A DNA stretch of 24,561 nt from a virus, in the IMG/VR virus record IMGVR_UViG_3300037847_007825, positions 7,177 to 31,737 of that record; one strand, given 5' to 3'. The notes under the pieces are model-generated. The model did no database searches. It was not told the DNA's origin and saw only the letters and a list, made by a program, of their open reading frames with translations. Each line of letters begins with the position of its first letter. Within the stretch, counting starts at the first letter, position 1. Positions 22,467 to 24,561 of this stretch are shown one piece after another. The translations under genes were made by a program, and so were the position numbers.

Positions 22467-24245
22467 TTACCACATAGGTCTTGGTTGTTCCTTAATATCA
22501 GGAGTAAATTCTTCCTCCTTAACTTTAGATTTTTTAGTTAATTTTAATTCTTTTTTACCTCTTATAACATCATTCATATGTCTATTGGCACAAAGAGCTG
22601 ATTCTTGTATAATTCTATGTCCTGTTAAAGTAATAGCTTCACTTAATATTGAATAACTCATTCCATATCTAAAAGAAGGTAATGCTGTTGCTCCGTATAA
22701 ACTATTTAATAAAATTTTCATTGTATATTGCATTAAAAAATAATACTCACCTTTTTCTTTATCATTAGCCTTATATGCTTTTGCCATCTTAGCTTTATAT
22801 ACTTTACGTTCCTCAAACCATTTAGCTAATATTGTAGATAAAGTTGATTGTCTATCAGTAGTAAATAGAGAACCGTTAGCTGAAATAGCTAAATTATTTT
22901 GTTCAATCATAGAAATTAATCTTCCCACATTAACTGTAGTTTGTTGTCCTTTATTATTTTCAACTAATAATTCTTCATAATGAGCAAGTTCTTTTAAATC
23001 ATTAAGACCCAATCTATTATTACGGTCATCAGCATCTATGATACGTCCCTTAAATGTTTCTTTTCCTATGTTTAAAGACATTATTATAGATGGATATAGT
23101 GAAGTTAAATCCTCATCAAACATGTATTTATATAATCCGGCTTTAGGACAAAATAAATAACCACCAGCATACCCTTTTTTACTTTTAGGATTAGGATCCC
23201 TGGGAGGAGGAATAATATTTTGAGATAATAAATAGGCCGAAATTGCTCCATCTTGAGTTATGCTATTAGAATATACTTCACTATAGTTATGATTACCTTT
23301 ATGTGATAAATTTTTAGTTAAAGCTATATATTGTAATTTTTCATCTAGTAGTTTTAATATTTCTACATCACGAAAATTATATTGAATAAATTTATTAATA
23401 TCTGTTTCAAATAATTGATCTAAATTTCCATCATAATCTATTTTTTTTACTTTAGCATACTTTTCTCCAATAGCATCTAATTTCCAACTTGGTTCATCTT
23501 TCCAACTATATTTTTTATGTAATCTCATATAGTCTAAAGATTCAACCCCTATAATATCTACAAATTGATTACGTTTAAAGAAATATTGATTATTTTTCTT
23601 TGCATTAACATCCCCTAAAGGTGATAATTGATCAGCCCATTCTTGACCTAAAACACTACACATTCTATAATACAAATAAGGAATATCAAAGAAATCACTA
23701 TTGTAACCTATTAAAATATCTGGGTCTATTTCTCTAAAGTGTTCTAAAAATTTAGCTAATAATTCTTGTTCTGTAGAACAAGGGATGATTTCCTTAGATT
23801 TAGCTTTAGTATGTTTAAGTTGGTTTTTTTTATCTAAAATTAAAATATGCCAAGTATCAGGAGTTTTATCCCACCAAGCAATAGAAGTAATAGGCATAGG
23901 AGCTCTTTCTATATATTCTTCCGTTAAGGCTCCTCCTATTTCACACTCAATATCAAAAAATAATTCTCTATGTCCTGTGGAGGGTGTATCGTCAGTACCA
24001 TATTTTTCCACTAAATATTTTTGGTGGGGTTTCATATCATGGAAATGAAGATTATTGTAATTTTTATTCCATTTATATATTTTTTTTAAGGATTCACCAC
24101 CTAAACCTTTATACTCTTCTTCATCTTCAGAACATTCTTGGTAAGCATAATTATACCATTCGATTTCATCATAACCTCCTTCGTCCCAAAGATGAATCTT
24201 ATATTTATTTTCTCCTAATCTTGTTGCATAACATTTTTTATACAT
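22467..24245 (-). CDS. 43: DNA polymerase family B, N-terminal part (exonuclease, motifs A and B), split gene
   Basis: A 592-aa protein with the N-terminal and 3'-5' exonuclease domains and most of the palm and fingers. Exo I is FFDIE with D98/E100, Exo II YNSDFFD (181-187), Exo III YNFRD (289-293). Motif A is DLTSLYPSII (379-388, catalytic D379) and motif B KILLNSLYGA (510-519). After the helix following motif B the protein ends in a charged, Lys/Glu-rich tail closing with PRPMW, before motif C. Motif C and the thumb are in the gene at 18604-19539. The ATG overlaps the upstream stop by one nucleotide. The clean motif set and the complementary second gene argue for a functional two-subunit polymerase instead of a broken gene. 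Confidence 0.94.
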   Translation of the reverse strand: MYKKCYATRLGENKYKIHLWDEGGYDEIEWYNYAYQECSEDEEEYKGLGGESLKKIYKWNKNYNNLHFHDMKPHQKYLVEKYGTDDTPSTGHRELFFDIECEIGGALTEEYIERAPMPITSIAWWDKTPDTWHILILDKKNQLKHTKAKSKEIIPCSTEQELLAKFLEHFREIDPDILIGYNSDFFDIPYLYYRMCSVLGQEWADQLSPLGDVNAKKNNQYFFKRNQFVDIIGVESLDYMRLHKKYSWKDEPSWKLDAIGEKYAKVKKIDYDGNLDQLFETDINKFIQYNFRDVEILKLLDEKLQYIALTKNLSHKGNHNYSEVYSNSITQDGAISAYLLSQNIIPPPRDPNPKSKKGYAGGYLFCPKAGLYKYMFDEDLTSLYPSIIMSLNIGKETFKGRIIDADDRNNRLGLNDLKELAHYEELLVENNKGQQTTVNVGRLISMIEQNNLAISANGSLFTTDRQSTLSTILAKWFEERKVYKAKMAKAYKANDKEKGEYYFLMQYTMKILLNSLYGATALPSFRYGMSYSILSEAITLTGHRIIQESALCANRHMNDVIRGKKELKLTKKSKVKEEEFTPDIKEQPRPMW

Positions 24246-24561
24246 TAAAAGAACTGTTTTAAATCAGGTTTAAAATAATTTATTGATTTCATTACTTTTC
24301 TATCTCTTGTTCTGTATACTACAAATCTTTCCCCCACCTTCTCGTAGTGACATGGCTCAGCTTGTTCTTTAGAACGGAGGGTGACAGTTTCCATGGCTTC
24401 TTCTTCAGTGCTGCAAGACTTCGACATATTACTTGCTTGTACTTCTTGATATGCTGGCCATATCTTATCCTTAAGGCCGTGTAACATAACACCGTTCCCA
24501 AGGGAAACGTAAGTAATATCACACAAAGCATCCAAAACTTCCACGATGTCTCCGTTTTCGC
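24245..24561 (-). CDS. MazG/PRA-PH-like nucleotide pyrophosphohydrolase, C-terminal part (runs off right edge)
   Basis: The frame is open to the right edge, so the gene begins outside; a Met-like codon near 24544 is an internal GTG. The visible part begins ENGDIVEVLDALCDITYV, matching the 'E..D...D..YV' metal-binding helix of all-alpha NTP pyrophosphohydrolases, followed by NGVMLHGL and YQEVQASNMSK, typical of phage PRA-PH/MazG-like proteins that hydrolyse NTPs or dNTPs. After that come a Cys/Glu-rich stretch and a basic tail. The stop overlaps the polymerase ATG by one nucleotide. Bases 24330-24561 look much richer in G+C than the rest of the window, while the last 80 bases of the gene return to the AT-rich norm. 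Confidence 0.75.
   Translation of the reverse strand, partial: ENGDIVEVLDALCDITYVSLGNGVMLHGLKDKIWPAYQEVQASNMSKSCSTEEEAMETVTLRSKEQAEPCHYEKVGERFVVYRTRDRKVMKSINYFKPDLKQFF

Noticed and set aside
4125-23135. T4-type late promoters (TATAAATA on the minus strand)
   Set aside because: TATTTATA on the plus strand turns up at places such as about 4136 and 23125, but inside the coding sequence of conserved enzymes and not before gene starts.
18604-24245. Split intein joining the two polymerase parts by trans-splicing
   Set aside because: Neither part has an intein half: the N-terminal part ends about 70 residues after motif B in a Lys/Glu-rich tail without a Cys-led intein block, and the C-terminal part has only 21 residues before motif C and no His-Asn-Cys/Ser/Thr junction.

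Overview
This window looks like part of a lytic, T4-like (myovirus-type) phage genome, most likely marine, infecting an AT-rich bacterium. It carries the T4 replisome genes: a family-B DNA polymerase (43), sliding clamp (45), clamp-loader ATPase (44) and small clamp-loader subunit (62). Between and around them lie the accessory genes typical of marine T4-like phages. Every gene I accept reads on the minus strand, so transcription runs from the right end to the left. Genes are packed with 1-28 nt overlaps or gaps of a few bases. The only gaps over 35 bp are 11167-11227, 16976-17014 (which grows to 16943-17014 with the start I prefer) and 17438-17544. No stretch over 300 bases lacks a gene, and I see no tRNA, rRNA, IS element, CRISPR array or integrase. 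Starts mostly lack Shine-Dalgarno sequences and sit in A-rich leaders. That would suit a Bacteroidetes-type host, but the host cannot be fixed from this window.

Layout in transcription order. (1) 24561-18604: the 3' part of a MazG/PRA-PH-like pyrophosphohydrolase, then a DNA polymerase cut into two genes. The N-terminal part (592 aa) has the exonuclease motifs and polymerase motifs A and B. The C-terminal part (311 aa) has motif C and the thumb. They are separated by four genes: a DegT-type sugar aminotransferase, a sugar N-formyltransferase, a GT-A-like protein and an 87-aa unknown. (2) 18580-12791: sliding clamp, an 8-Cys zinc protein, then a chaperone cassette (Hsp20, a small unknown, GroES, GroEL), then a 90-aa unknown, gp44, an 82-aa conserved-looking protein and gp62. 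(3) 12794-11228: a 75-aa unknown, a DUF1599/Nmad1-like protein and a RecB-family PD-(D/E)XK nuclease with a putative Fe-S cluster. (4) 11166-1: a ribbon-helix-helix-like protein behind a promoter-like gap, followed by about 11 kb of glycan genes. These are two GT4 enzymes, a zinc-ribbon protein, an NDP-sugar epimerase/dehydratase, a GT2, a 46-aa ORF, a GT-B-like protein, a 798-aa GT2-GT11-GT10 triple glycosyltransferase, a NodU-type carbamoyltransferase, GDP-L-fucose synthase and the start of a second DegT aminotransferase.

How the genes fit together: the two 43 parts, 45, 44 and 62 should form the phage replisome, and the chaperones probably help fold phage proteins. The glycan genes outline a route to GDP-fucose, two fucosyl transfers, carbamoylation, and an N-formylated amino sugar. 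The product could decorate the virion, remodel the host surface or modify DNA; the sequence does not decide which. The most unusual items are the polymerase split with a sugar cassette inside it, and the three-domain fucosyltransferase fusion encoded next to its own sugar-donor synthase.
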